DNA from: Luscinia megarhynchos
Lineage: Eukaryota > Chordata > Aves > Passeriformes > Turdidae
Direction: 5' to 3'
DNA: 64,000 bases
Assembly: GCA_034336665.1 (NCBI GenBank)
Contig: CM067566.1
Span: 21,310,330 to 21,374,329, forward strand
The notes below the pieces were generated by a model. That model did no database searches. It saw only the letters and a program-made list of their open reading frames with translations, and was not told the DNA's origin. Positions 1 to 11,240 of this stretch are shown piece after piece. The translations under genes and the position numbers were made by a program. Each line of letters begins with the position of its first letter. Within the stretch, counting starts at the first letter, position 1.

Positions 1-1460
1 TCCATGTGGGGTCTCTGGGAGACACCACCAGAGCATCCCAGGGCATCCTGTCAACATCTCTGAAGAAAACTCTGCACCTGGTTTTCACATCAGGGATCCC
101 TTAGTTACAATCCGTTTCTGGTTTTCTTTTTTTTAAGTCATTCTATACTAATTCAAGTAAGGTTTTTCAATTTAATGGATTTATGAGGAAATTGTGAAAA
201 CCATGGCGTCAATACAGAAGAAATATATTTTTTAGTTCCTCTTAGAAGGGGAGAAGTTGTTCCTTCATCCAGGGGAACAAAACCTTTTTTTCAATATAAG
301 GTAACAATTCTACTAAAATTTGCATAGAACTACATCCATATCCACAAATCCTTTACAAAGAGGAATAACCTACATGACAGTAGGACTTTTATATACTGTA
401 CATCAAAACAGACAATGATAACTTGTATAAAATCTATTGCTATCTTCCTATATTTTAACTTTTTATAGGAGTTGGGCTAGTTTTCAAGCATTTTCTGAAA
501 ATTAACCAATACCTCATATTAATAAAATAATTATTTTCATGTTCACTTCTCAAAGTTCATCTGACTTCACAAACTAGTAAACAATTTGTCTATAATGAGA
601 TTGCTGGAATTACTCTGATTTATTATTTAGTGTTACTTGTTTAGTAATACTGAATGGGCTCATGGTATCCAGTTTTAGAGCTTTCTTCTATACAAACTCA
701 ATAAAATATTTTACTTAAAATATCTACATAGTACCCAGTCTGATGACGAATAGCTAAGGTTATATAGAAATGAAATGTATTTTAAATATAGATGAGATCT
801 ATAAGGAAATATGTATGTGTATATTAACATACCATAACATAACATATTTTAAAGACATTTTAGAACAAAAGAATGCTAAACTGAAGCTGAGCTGGGGAAG
901 CTTTAGGTTGAATATTAGTAAGGTTCTTTACCCAGAGAGTGGCTCCCCAGTTTGGTCTACCTAGTCCTTAGCTAGGCAGTGACCTAGATAATTAATGTGA
1001 AAAACTGGAAGATCTAGATGATGTTTGAAATTCACTAGCTAGCACCTTCAAAAAGCTTACAAATAACCAGATTTTTTTTTTTTCTGAGAATGATAATATA
1101 TTTTTTTGAATGAGTCGCAAACAACAAACAGATGATTTATTCTTATTTTGGTAAACTCATGGTGAGCTCTGGATGGTCAGACAGAAACCTAACCTGATTT
1201 TTCCAATAATAATAAACTCATCTATCTTAGCTATATGAAATCACCCTTCTGAAGGGAAGCTATTGTAACTTATATAATATCAAAACAACTGGACCATTAT
1301 AAAAGTACTTTCATCTTGAACAATTTCTATTAGGAAGTTCTATATCTTGTTAAGTTATTGGGTCTCATAAATCAAAGGCTAGGTTTTCTGTCAAGTCACA
1401 CTTTCCCTTAACAGGAGGTTAGTTTCCAAAAACAGCTGTGTTACTTGAGACGTGTAACTT
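1..1460. other. non-genic AT-rich DNA, no gene seen
   Basis: No open frame here is longer than 64 codons and no known repeat family was recognised. The first 110 bases are richer in G+C than what follows and could be the cut end of a repeat or exon that continues outside the window; nothing in them could be assigned. The rest is AT-rich sequence with short T-runs. Confidence 0.6.
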
Positions 1461-1570
1461 GCAGATCAGTGAAGTGAAAGGCTCACCTCAGCTGGAAATG
1501 ATATTTCACTCCCAAAAAGTCATTATGGGATACGATGTGACAAGGCATGCCCTTCACTTCACTGACGTGC
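1461..1570. repeat. imperfect inverted repeat (hairpin-capable), 21-bp arms
   Basis: The left arm (1461-1481, core CAGTGAAGTGAAAGG) and the right arm (1550-1570, core CCCTTCACTTCACTG) are reverse complements at about 18 of 21 positions and are separated by a 68-bp loop. This is seen directly. The origin is unknown: it could be a small MITE-like element, a fossil foldback or chance. No target-site duplication was found, and the loop does not continue the pairing well enough to argue for a microRNA precursor. Confidence 0.5.
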
Positions 1571-2358
1571 ATACCATATGGCACAAAATGCCACAACCTG
1601 TTCAAGTTTAGGATGTGCAGCTCACGCAGCTGCATAGCTGTATTTTTTTATTTTTCATGTAAGCATTAGTGTGAAACTGTGAAGCAGGAGGAAACTAATA
1701 GGACAGTGTTTCAGACTAGTGATTCCTACCCATAGACATAATTTGAAGACCCAAACCAAACTACTTATATGGCTCCATTCCCAAGAGCCTACAACGGTGT
1801 GAATCAAAGATTCACTGCACTAAAGGGGAAAATATCTCTCAATGGTACCTTTCCTGGGGTAGAAATTAATTTTAATTAGCTAAAAACTATTTCAGGCATT
1901 TTTCTGTTGTCTGCAAGTCAGATGATGTGCACATCATTATGTATTCCACCTTCTCCTGGGTCAATCAGCTTCTGCTATGGTGGTCTGTGCTCCATACAGC
2001 CTTTTGAGCAGTAGGATATGGTAGTTGGGAGTGACATGCAGTATGTATTGATTGAATTTAAACATGACTATATAAAACTGTATTTACTAAACAAATGTAA
2101 AATTATTTTTTTTTCAGTTAAGGTATGCTAGGCAAAGTAAAGGACTTATATTTAGATTAATGCAGTGACTGAATATATTCCAAACTGATATGCAATATGA
2201 TTTTTCAATGTTTTAAAATGTTTTCATTTAAATGTAGCAAAAAAATTGACAATATCTGTTCATTCCAAATTTATGAGTAAGTGTGGTGATTCTGAAGGAT
2301 TTTATTGAGCTCTTTCAAGAATTTGTATAAGTATCCATTTACAGGTTTCCAAGTTTAT
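1571..2358. other. non-genic AT-rich DNA
   Basis: I see no supported gene or repeat here. The sequence is AT-rich with short homopolymer runs only. Confidence 0.6.
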
Positions 2359-2402
2359 AAACATACATACATACATACATATATATATATATACACACAC
2401 AC
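2359..2402. repeat. compound microsatellite (CATA)n(TA)n(CA)n
   Basis: A run of CATA units passes into alternating TA and then into CA repeats. This is a directly visible simple repeat, likely length-variable between individuals, with no coding potential. Confidence 0.9.
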
Positions 2403-2738
2403 TAATATAACAGAAAATAAAACCAACAAACCCCCATTGAGTGAAGTATACAGTACATAGCTTGCATAACTTCCATGGTTGAATTTTGAGGAAACAAATG
2501 TGTCACCTGTAAATTACTTCCATTATGAAGACCAACTTTACCAATTCAGTCTTTAAGTAAGGTATCTATTTCTGCCCTTCTGGCCTGTAAGTTACCAAGA
2601 ATTTCAGAAAAAAAAGCTTTTCATACAGGAGTGGTCATGATTTCCAGTTTCTTCATGCCAAAAATATTGTGACAGCCATTCTGAAAGTCTTTCTTGTTTC
2701 AATGAACACCGTGTAGGTATGAGTATTAAGCATAAGGA

Positions 2739-2783
2739 TTTTTTTTTTTTGTTTTTTTTTTTTTTTTTGTTTTTTGTTGTTGC
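2739..2783. repeat. poly-T rich tract
   Basis: Two long T-runs are interrupted by single G residues, followed by TTGTTGTTG. The tract lies directly against the 5' broken end of the CR1 fragment that begins at about 2784. It accounts for the phenylalanine- and leucine-rich start of an apparent open frame here, which is not a gene. Read on the minus strand it is an A-rich tract that could be an old tail, but no element was recognised beside it on that strand. Confidence 0.8.
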
Positions 2784-2937
2784 TTTAAGGATGATTCAAC
2801 AACAGTGGAACAGTTGCTTACAGCATTGCAGAGTTTCCATCTGTAGAGATTTTCAAAAGATAGATGGCCATGATCTTGAACAATCATCGTGGCCTAGGCA
2901 GTCTCCAGAGGTCCCTGCAAACTTCAGCAGCTCATGA
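2784..2937 (+). mobile_element. CR1 LINE fragment, 3' part, plus strand
   Basis: The sequence follows the last part of avian CR1 as I know it: 'tggaacag-ttgc', then 'cagagtttccatctgtagag', 'attttcaaaa', 'gatggccatgatctt' and 'gtctccagaggtccctgcaa', in that order. In intact copies these encode the C-terminal end of the CR1 polyprotein and the short 3' UTR. The copy is heavily diverged, truncated at the 5' end and lacks a clear terminal ATTCTATG octamer. It is a dead fragment. The call rests on pattern memory, not on an alignment. Confidence 0.7.
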
Positions 2938-5900
2938 GTCCATGACATGGGGCTCACAACCCCTGGTGTGCCCATCATAGCCCTGATACCTTTGGTGGTA
3001 GTGGAAATGCCAACTGCTGTAATGAAAAAAAAAGAACAAACTGATTCATTGATGTTTTAAAACCTTCTAAATTCATGTTGAGAACAAAATGTGTAGGGCT
3101 AATTTTATGCTTTTTTTTAACCAAATCTTTGCACATATTGCTAATAACAAGTGGTTTAGGCCTTTTTTGTATGTGAGAGGAAAACCATCAGAATTTTTCT
3201 CTGTTTATAATTTTTTTGGACATCTGTAAGAGCAGAATTATTTTCTCTGGGCATAGGCATGAACATTCACCTGTAATCCTGTGAAAGTAGCTCAACAGCT
3301 CTCTTCTATAATATCGACGTTCTTCTAGGTTCAAGCAAAGTTGAATTTCTCTGGATTTTTCAGAGACCATAAGTTTGAGATCTCCCCCACCCCCAGTATC
3401 AGAACGGTGGGCCTTAAAATAAACATAAAAAGCACTAATTGCACTTCCATTTTTCACTTGGACATCAACTTTCTTGTACCAAATCTTCTCAGAAGAAAGG
3501 GATAATGTTTTAAACAACTTCACATTGCTTTAAAGCAGTCTCATTAAAAAAGAAGAGAGGTGGTTTCAGTAATGGTACTTAAATCTGGGGTAAAACTATC
3601 AATTATTGAAATTCATTAATTAAGCAAAATATTTGCTGAAAGTTGCTGCACACCTCTCTCAGTTTGAAGATTTTTCTATCAAAACACAGTCTCATTAAAA
3701 TTTTACATGCTAATCAGTATGCTCACAATTTCATTTTATGAGTCTACAATTTTGCACTGAGGTTTAGAATCCTTTTCATTATCATTTTATGCCAATTAAC
3801 TCAGAGGGGAAAAATGTAATTTACAGGTTTGCATAATTGCCCAGATGTTAAGATGTAGCACAAGTTGAAAACAGAAACAAAGGCTTTTTAGGCTTACAAT
3901 TTAAAAAAAGAAATAACTTACTTTAGTTTGTTTTTGGCTGCTAGTTTTGCAAATCTGTTTTTGGAGTTAAAATACAGTTTTCTGACTTTGATTAAAATCT
4001 AGAGGTTGCTTTGGTATTCTAGTTTTCAGTACAGCAGCTTTGAAAGGAAGACTTGATACAAGCATGGAAATCTGGGTTTTTAAAAAACACACATTATGTG
4101 TTTGTCTTTCTACCAAAGAGAGATAAGCACAATTTACATTCAGTGGGAACCTTGAAGGATAAAGTAATTCTCCATCCACAAACTTTTGGTAAATTCTCTA
4201 TCCTATGTTATTAACTTTGCCTGTTAAAATTCCTTTTTGAGTATATTTATCCTGTAATTTTCACCCACTTTTCTACCAGGTTCTTATTTCTTACAAAAAT
4301 TTTTGAGAAAAATTCTAGTTTACTATATTCATTATGCATCATATGTTTTTTCTGGGGTTTATGGAAGAGACTGGTTGTAAAGAAAGATAGCTCACATTGT
4401 GCACAAGGGTGACTCATGGATATCTGTGAATATCCTGCCTTAAAGAATTGGATCTATACAATCTGAAGATTTACAGAACTCCACCTAGTTAGCACAGAAG
4501 CTGAACCATCCCGGTAAAAGCATCTATTTAGATCATATAATTTTTAAAAAGACTTCTTATCAGTTTTGTGTACTATTGCCCCCCTCTCTTTCATTAAAAA
4601 GAAAAGGTAAAAATTTAAAATATAATTACATGGATTGTTTTCTCTCAGATAGCTGGACAGTATATGTTATTGCTACCGTATTATGCAGGTATTCTTTGCT
4701 GTAGGGTATTTATATAATAAGTACAAAAATGAATTATAGGATGGTTAAAAATCTCACACTTCAGGTTTCAAAAACTTTTTTTAGGAATCTATTAGGAGCT
4801 ATGACCTTTTCTAGAGCATGTTTTGGAGAAGAGGCAGCAGATCAGTTAAAAGTTTCTGGTTTTTATTGAATACCAAGTGTTCACCATTCTTGAAGACAAC
4901 ATTTTGGAATACATTGACCACCATCATGGAGACTTTCTGATAAATGTCAGAAGACTGAAAGAAATTGCTTTATGATACAGATAAGAGTGGAGGAAAGAGA
5001 ATGATAAAAGTATTTTCTAAAAAGAAGCCAACAGCATCTTACATGCGACAGATATAAAAAGGAAGTTGTGATTTATACCAAAAGAGTCTTAGTTTTAGGG
5101 GAAAAAAGTATTTTAAAATGAATTAAAATAAGTGAGTATCTTCTGAAAAGCACATTTTTCTCTTACATGGCCTCATATAAGATGTAAAAACTTTTGTAAG
5201 AGAAGGTAGATAATGTTTCATTTAAATTTCCTCTGCTACACTCATACACACAAAAAAAGAAAGAAAAAGGAGCCCCATAATAGGTTTATCTATTTTCCCT
5301 TACTTCAGCTTTTATCTAAAAGCTAAAATACATGTCTGAATTGTTGCAATTTTTCTTCTGGATTATCAGATCTGCTATTACCTCCTGCTGATGCACTCCC
5401 ATCTTCAGAAATGGACAGCCTACAACCATAATTGAAAGAATCACTGCTGTTTTCTGTACCACTGAAGCATTATTCATAGAACTTTTAAGGATCCTTGTGC
5501 ATTCAATGAACATTTTATTTATATAATTAAGAGGTTAAGCTGTTTTCTTGATGAAGCTCACAAAATACAGTAGAAAAATTTGACAATGTGTTTGAATGGT
5601 TTAAGGGGAAAAAAATAATGGAGATATGAAGATGTGCATTTTAATTGTCATGAGATACCATTTTCTCTATTGTATTAAGAGGAATCGTGTGGGTTCTAAC
5701 AATTATTGATTCATGTGTGTGAAAACATGTTTGCAAAATGGTTTTCTAATATGAAAGTATTTATTTGCAGATCACCTTTGATCAAATCCTTTTGAATGTT
5801 TGCAAACAAAAGCTGCAATATCACAATCCTTGAAAAATTTTATCAGTTTTTCTAGTGTGCTCTATCATGTTATCCTATTAAAGCCATTATATATGGACTT

Positions 5901-8900
5901 CTCTTAAAGAAAAAGATGAGCAGAGACACTAGAGGCTAGTGAGTACTGTTAAAAGTCCCAGTGTACTTCAGAGAGACAGGCAGAAGAGTTTAGTTTGTGT
6001 CTGGGGGTTTTTTGTCTTCAAGTTTCAGACTGAACAAAAATATGGGCTTTTAAGCACCAGTTGTTCATATAAGGTTAAATATGTGGTAAAAATAAGGGCA
6101 TATATTTCAATAATAATGCTCAATTTAAATGAAAATAGTAATAAAAGCATTAATGAGAAGACTCCTAGACTGCAGTGTGCAATTCATTTTGTTATAAAAG
6201 CAAGCCTACCCACGGTTGGAGTCGTGCAGTTGACACCAAAAAACGAATATCATCTGCCTGCAAATCACATTTGCTTCCATTTTTTACCTGGCATTCTCAG
6301 ATAGAAAAGCACAGATTACTACAAATAAGGAAAAAAAATTCAATGTTTTTACACTTTCTTTAGCCATTCATCTGGCAGCACCCTGCTGGAGTTTGTTTCT
6401 CCGGTTTCTGTCATGCAATCAAATTTCCTCTCCCCCACTGTTTATGTAATTCTTTCCCAGACAAAAAGGAAAATTTGAAGGAATGTTTTAAGCTAAATCA
6501 CTAGTCCCCACTTTTCATAATTTCTGAGGAAACCATTGCATTTGATTGATTCACTAGGATAAGCACGATTATATATGTACTAATAGAGTACTATTATCCT
6601 TGTATGTGGTAAAAGACAGCTGAGGGAGTGGTACATTTGCAGTGGAAGGATGAAGTGAAATGATGTCTCACAGTCCCTGGACAATTTAGATTTGAACAAA
6701 AGTAATGAAATAATGCAAAGGTCCAGCAAGAATAGGAAGATATCACCAGGAAAACAACAAGATAGCAGTGAGGCAAAAAAAGTGCAAGCAATGACTGGGG
6801 ACAAGAGAAGAAAGATCCACTGGGTAAGAAATACAATGAGCCAGACATGGCAGGAAAAGGAACTCAGCTGAACTTAGATGAGTTGAAATTGTAGATTCAG
6901 CCAGCAAGGCAGCAAGAAAAAGGAGGGTTTGTGAAAAATGATGGTGAATGCTAAGTATTCATCCACACCATAAATGTAGGAACTAAATAAACCTAGTAGA
7001 ATAGTGATGGGCAGTGTCTCAGACAATTACATGATGTGAAAAAGAATTAGCTCTGCACATGCTAACATCTACATTCACAGCAACCCTTAAAATATTACTC
7101 TGAAGGGGGCCCAGGACTCCTGTAAACACTGATTATATAGAGATTCCAAATGGGTAGTGCATGCTCAAACTAATTCCTCACAAGTAAATGAGTTTACATT
7201 CTTTTTCAAAGCAGAAGGGGAGAAATCCCTCCTTTATGAGAGATAAGTAAGGTGGGGAAAACTCTGTGAAGCGAGTTTAGAGGGGGCAAATAGTAAGTGA
7301 ATTAGACTGGCACCATTCTTGCAAATAAAAGAAGTAAAAATATTAACCACAGATGTCTTTATTCTGGGGTGTTCCAGCCCTGACCTTTTCTAATAATTCT
7401 TATCATTACATGGACATTTGTTCCATGGTGACAATGTCTAGAATCTGCAATGTAAGAAGATTCTTTACAAAATGGTAGATTATGAAAAGTTTTTCTTTCC
7501 CTGGAGGAATTTTTAGGATGATTGTCACTGAGAGTTTTATTCCCAGTAGTCCATAAACCAAAACAGACTATCTCTACAACTGTACCTAAGGCTGGATATA
7601 TCATAAACATATGAGTGAGTTCCTGTTTCTCATTCTTACTGTTATTTCACAGATAAAGCTCACTGAGGAATTCTTTGGATTTGTGATATTGATATGAAAG
7701 AAGAAAATGGGGTGGAAAACATTAATAAAACTCTAGAAATCTGATCCAATGACAAACTGTGAACACCAACAGCTTTCAGAAAATGTGTCTTCCCCATCTT
7801 TCAGTGCCTTTAACTGCCTTTTTCCTCCACCCAAGTTAGTATTTTTTAATTAACACCTTAGTGAAAAGATACATTTGGGGCATTATCACAGGCACTGAGA
7901 AAATTTAGGTTATTTTGGATCAAAAACTTATTCTGATAAAAGTAATCTACCACAGAGGTGGATTTAGGGTGGGTGCTGTTCAAAATATACTCTCCAGACT
8001 CATAATTCTATTTGTTCTACTTGATCCATATCTTACTCTCCTCCTACTGTAGCATAGGAGTGCATTCTCAGAGTCTTCTTGCAGAAATGTATGTGATTAA
8101 GATTTTGCTTAATTCAAAAATTAAATTCAGAATTTCTTCTCACAATTTTTTTAGTATTAAAAAAAGAGAAGATTAAAACCCTATTCTGAAAGATTTTTTG
8201 GTTCCACCCAAAATAATTGCAGTTTATTGAAAACACTCCTTAAATACTTTGTTTTTAATATTGGTTCAATTTCTAAAAGTCATTCCCTAAAAACCTATCC
8301 AAACAAGATTTGAAAAATACCTTTAAAATGATATCTGCAAATAGCTTTGTAGAAGTCACACATTTCTCTTCTCCCTCCCAAAGAGAAAGTATGGGAATAT
8401 TTCATACACAAGTAAGGCCACTTATGGAAATGACAGCTTAGGACGCTAATTTTGTAGCTAGTTTCTTATACTTAGATTTTGTTTTAGATTTCATTTCCTT
8501 GACTTTTGTGACCAATGGTTTTCTACAGATTAAATTAACATCTTCATAAAATAATATCTTCAGAATGTAATCAAGTGGAGCAACACAAAACAAGTCAGAA
8601 TCTGAATTGACGTCAGCTACAAGCTATAAAAAATTGAATCTCTGATATTTTAGATTCCAAATTCTGTTTAAAAAGATTAAATTGAGCTATTATTGTGATA
8701 AATCTCCTGTTTGCCCCCCACCTAAAGCATGATCATTGAATAGTTCCACACTTGAAAGAAAATTGTGTTCTATTATCAAGATCTGTACGTGAAGATCACT
8801 TTTAATTCATGTTTATTCCAAATAAACAAGACAAAAATCCCTTCTGTGTAACACTCTAGTCTGCAGTAAGATTTTTTTTTTTCCCCTTACAGGACACAAA

Positions 8901-11186
8901 CTGAAAATCACCATGTGAGATTGCATAAGTTATTTTAAGTGCACCAAAATATGTAGGAAATATTTATTCTTCTATTGCTGCATGAATTTCAAATTTATTA
9001 GCAAGTGCATATTTATAATCATCACAGAACTAAAGAGATAAAGAGAGATCCATCGGATTTTTTTACAATAAACTTTTCCTTAATGAAGATTTCAATAAAC
9101 CTTTTTTAAAAAGCATTGAACTGTTATGACCAATTCTTAATTTGTGAGTTGTGTAACTACTGCATAACTAAAATGACAGAAGTTCTTTCTTCTGAAGTAT
9201 TTTGTTAGATTTATCAAAATATTTGAAAATATTCACTTTAACAAAAAAACAGATGTGTCTGATGACAGATGGATGAGACAAACTCATTTAAATCACAGTC
9301 TGGATCCATTTTAAGAGTCAGAACCCAACAATTGGAGGATATTGTTTGGTGTTTGAAAAAAGTTGATTTTAGCCTAATTTTAGTAAATTATAGACTACAT
9401 CATATGATTACTAACAAGAGCTCTCATTTAAATCTCTGAGGCAACACGACTAGAAACAGGTGTCTATTTCAGCCCTGGAAAAGATCTTGCAAATAGACAT
9501 AGAGTGGTTGTACTCTTTAGCCTAATTTGCCATCAAGAATGCATTTTATCCTAAGTATTATTGACAGTTAGACAACATATAATATTAACTTTTTTTTTTC
9601 AATTTTGTCTTCATTAATATTTTCACTCCCTTTTAATCTTGGTTTACCTCTGTGCTTTCTTCTATCTTCTTGTTAACAGAGATTACAATTTATTGGTCTG
9701 AAATAGAGAACTAAGACAACTTTACAAGTTCCTTTATCTAGAAAACATGCCCTATTTTATCCCAACTCAATATCAGACTAAGAACAGGGCACAGGACACA
9801 CACCAAACTCTATCCTCTTTGGAAAGAAAACATGAGTGCACAACCTAGGCAGAAATAAGGTCATGTCCTATCAAAGCCCTTAATTCATTGATTACAAATA
9901 TATGATATATTCTTAGAGGTTTGTGCTTTTTATTTACACAGGACTCAACTGTAATTATCTAACTGTGAAGAAGTGTAATTAGAATATTTATCTTGATAAT
10001 AATTTTCTATTTATCAGGTTTTTAAAATCATAAAAATAGTGTGCTATCTGATATTTTTTCTTTAAAAAACCTATTAAATATAGCATTTTGCCTATGAATT
10101 AAGTCACTTTAAATGGAGACATATTTGCTGTATTTCAGTTAGTTTTTGAAAATACCATGATTTCTCAATAATGAAGTTGATCTATATATTCAATGGTGAG
10201 GATGGTTTAATTTCAGATCATTATCAATTAGCCCACTTCTCTCATCTGCTTGAATGTGCACCTATAATAAAATACTTGACTTCTCATAAATAGCAAAAAT
10301 TTGCCTTTGGCAAGTAATAACTGAATCTTAGATATGTATTTTCCAGTCTTATAGGTTTTTATTTCAAAAAAAAAAGAGAAGTAATGTCACATAAAATTGT
10401 TTTAAAGTTTGTAAGTATACGAGTTTATTTTAGATCATTCTAATAAAACATGTAAGATAGGCAATATAATAAACATATCCTATTAATGAAAGACTTGAAT
10501 AAACTGTGTGATATTCTACTGAAAAGCAGTTTGGAAAATAACATGATTAAAAATGCTTGCAAGCCCCCAAAGACTTCTATTAAGGCCAAGATCCCTGGAA
10601 TTGCAGGCTTAACCATCTTTATTAAGTTTTAGCTGAAAAATACAGAGATAAACAAACTTATAAGCACATGTATGATAAAAAGATGGGCAGCTATCAACCT
10701 TGGAAGCATTGAAGTGTCAAACTAGCTTCATCTATAACAACAGATTTAGCACTGGAAGAAGCAGCCAAAAGGTAGATTTTGACTAAGAGAAAATAAAATG
10801 AGTTCCTTATGAGTTTACCATGTGATTCACAAAAACATGATCATGAAATTGCAAGATAATATAAGACTAATTGGTCAGTCATATGCAAAGAACCATTATC
10901 ATTTAATAAACTTCCATTTTCACCAAACAATGTTTGGAATATTCTTATTAATATATTCATCAATTATATACTTAATAAAGAATTAACAGAAAATTAATTA
11001 TTTATATGTCCAAACAGATGGAACCAATAGGGAAGTGCACCCTTTGACTAAATGACAGGAGAACAGAATTGCAACTGTTAAGATGATTAATTATGAGACT
11101 AAATTGGAAGAGAAGGTAGTACACGCAGCATAAAGAAACAATTGCCAGTACAGGTGAAGCTATATTTCTTTGTATAAGTCAAAAAA
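2938..11186. other. long non-genic AT-rich stretch
   Basis: About 8.2 kb without a supportable gene or identifiable interspersed repeat. Open frames are short; the longest (111 codons, minus strand, 3188-3523) is treated among the findings and is within what chance gives in DNA of this composition. A T-run lies near 8870-8882. The part at about 6600-7330 is purine-rich on the plus strand. 6160-6480 is complex, non-repetitive sequence with nothing recognisable in it. Confidence 0.6.
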
Positions 11187-11240
11187 AATAGACTAGATGA
11201 CCTGCTGAGGATCCTTTTAGTCCATCATTCTATTAGAGAA
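11187..11240 (+). mobile_element. CR1 LINE 3' tail remnant, plus strand
   Basis: The string 'gactagatgacctgctgaggatccttttagtcc' followed by 'atcattctatta' matches the very end of CR1-type LINEs: a segment of the 'gactagatgacct..gaggtccctt..a.tcc' type, then an ATTCTATG-like end. Only about 50 bases survive. Divergence is high, so this is an old copy, and the body upstream could not be recognised. Confidence 0.5.

Noticed and set aside
2719..2937. A 72-codon frame beginning with many phenylalanines, considered as a membrane peptide.
   Set aside because: The hydrophobic part is a poly-T tract and the rest is the coding-end remnant of a CR1 fragment.
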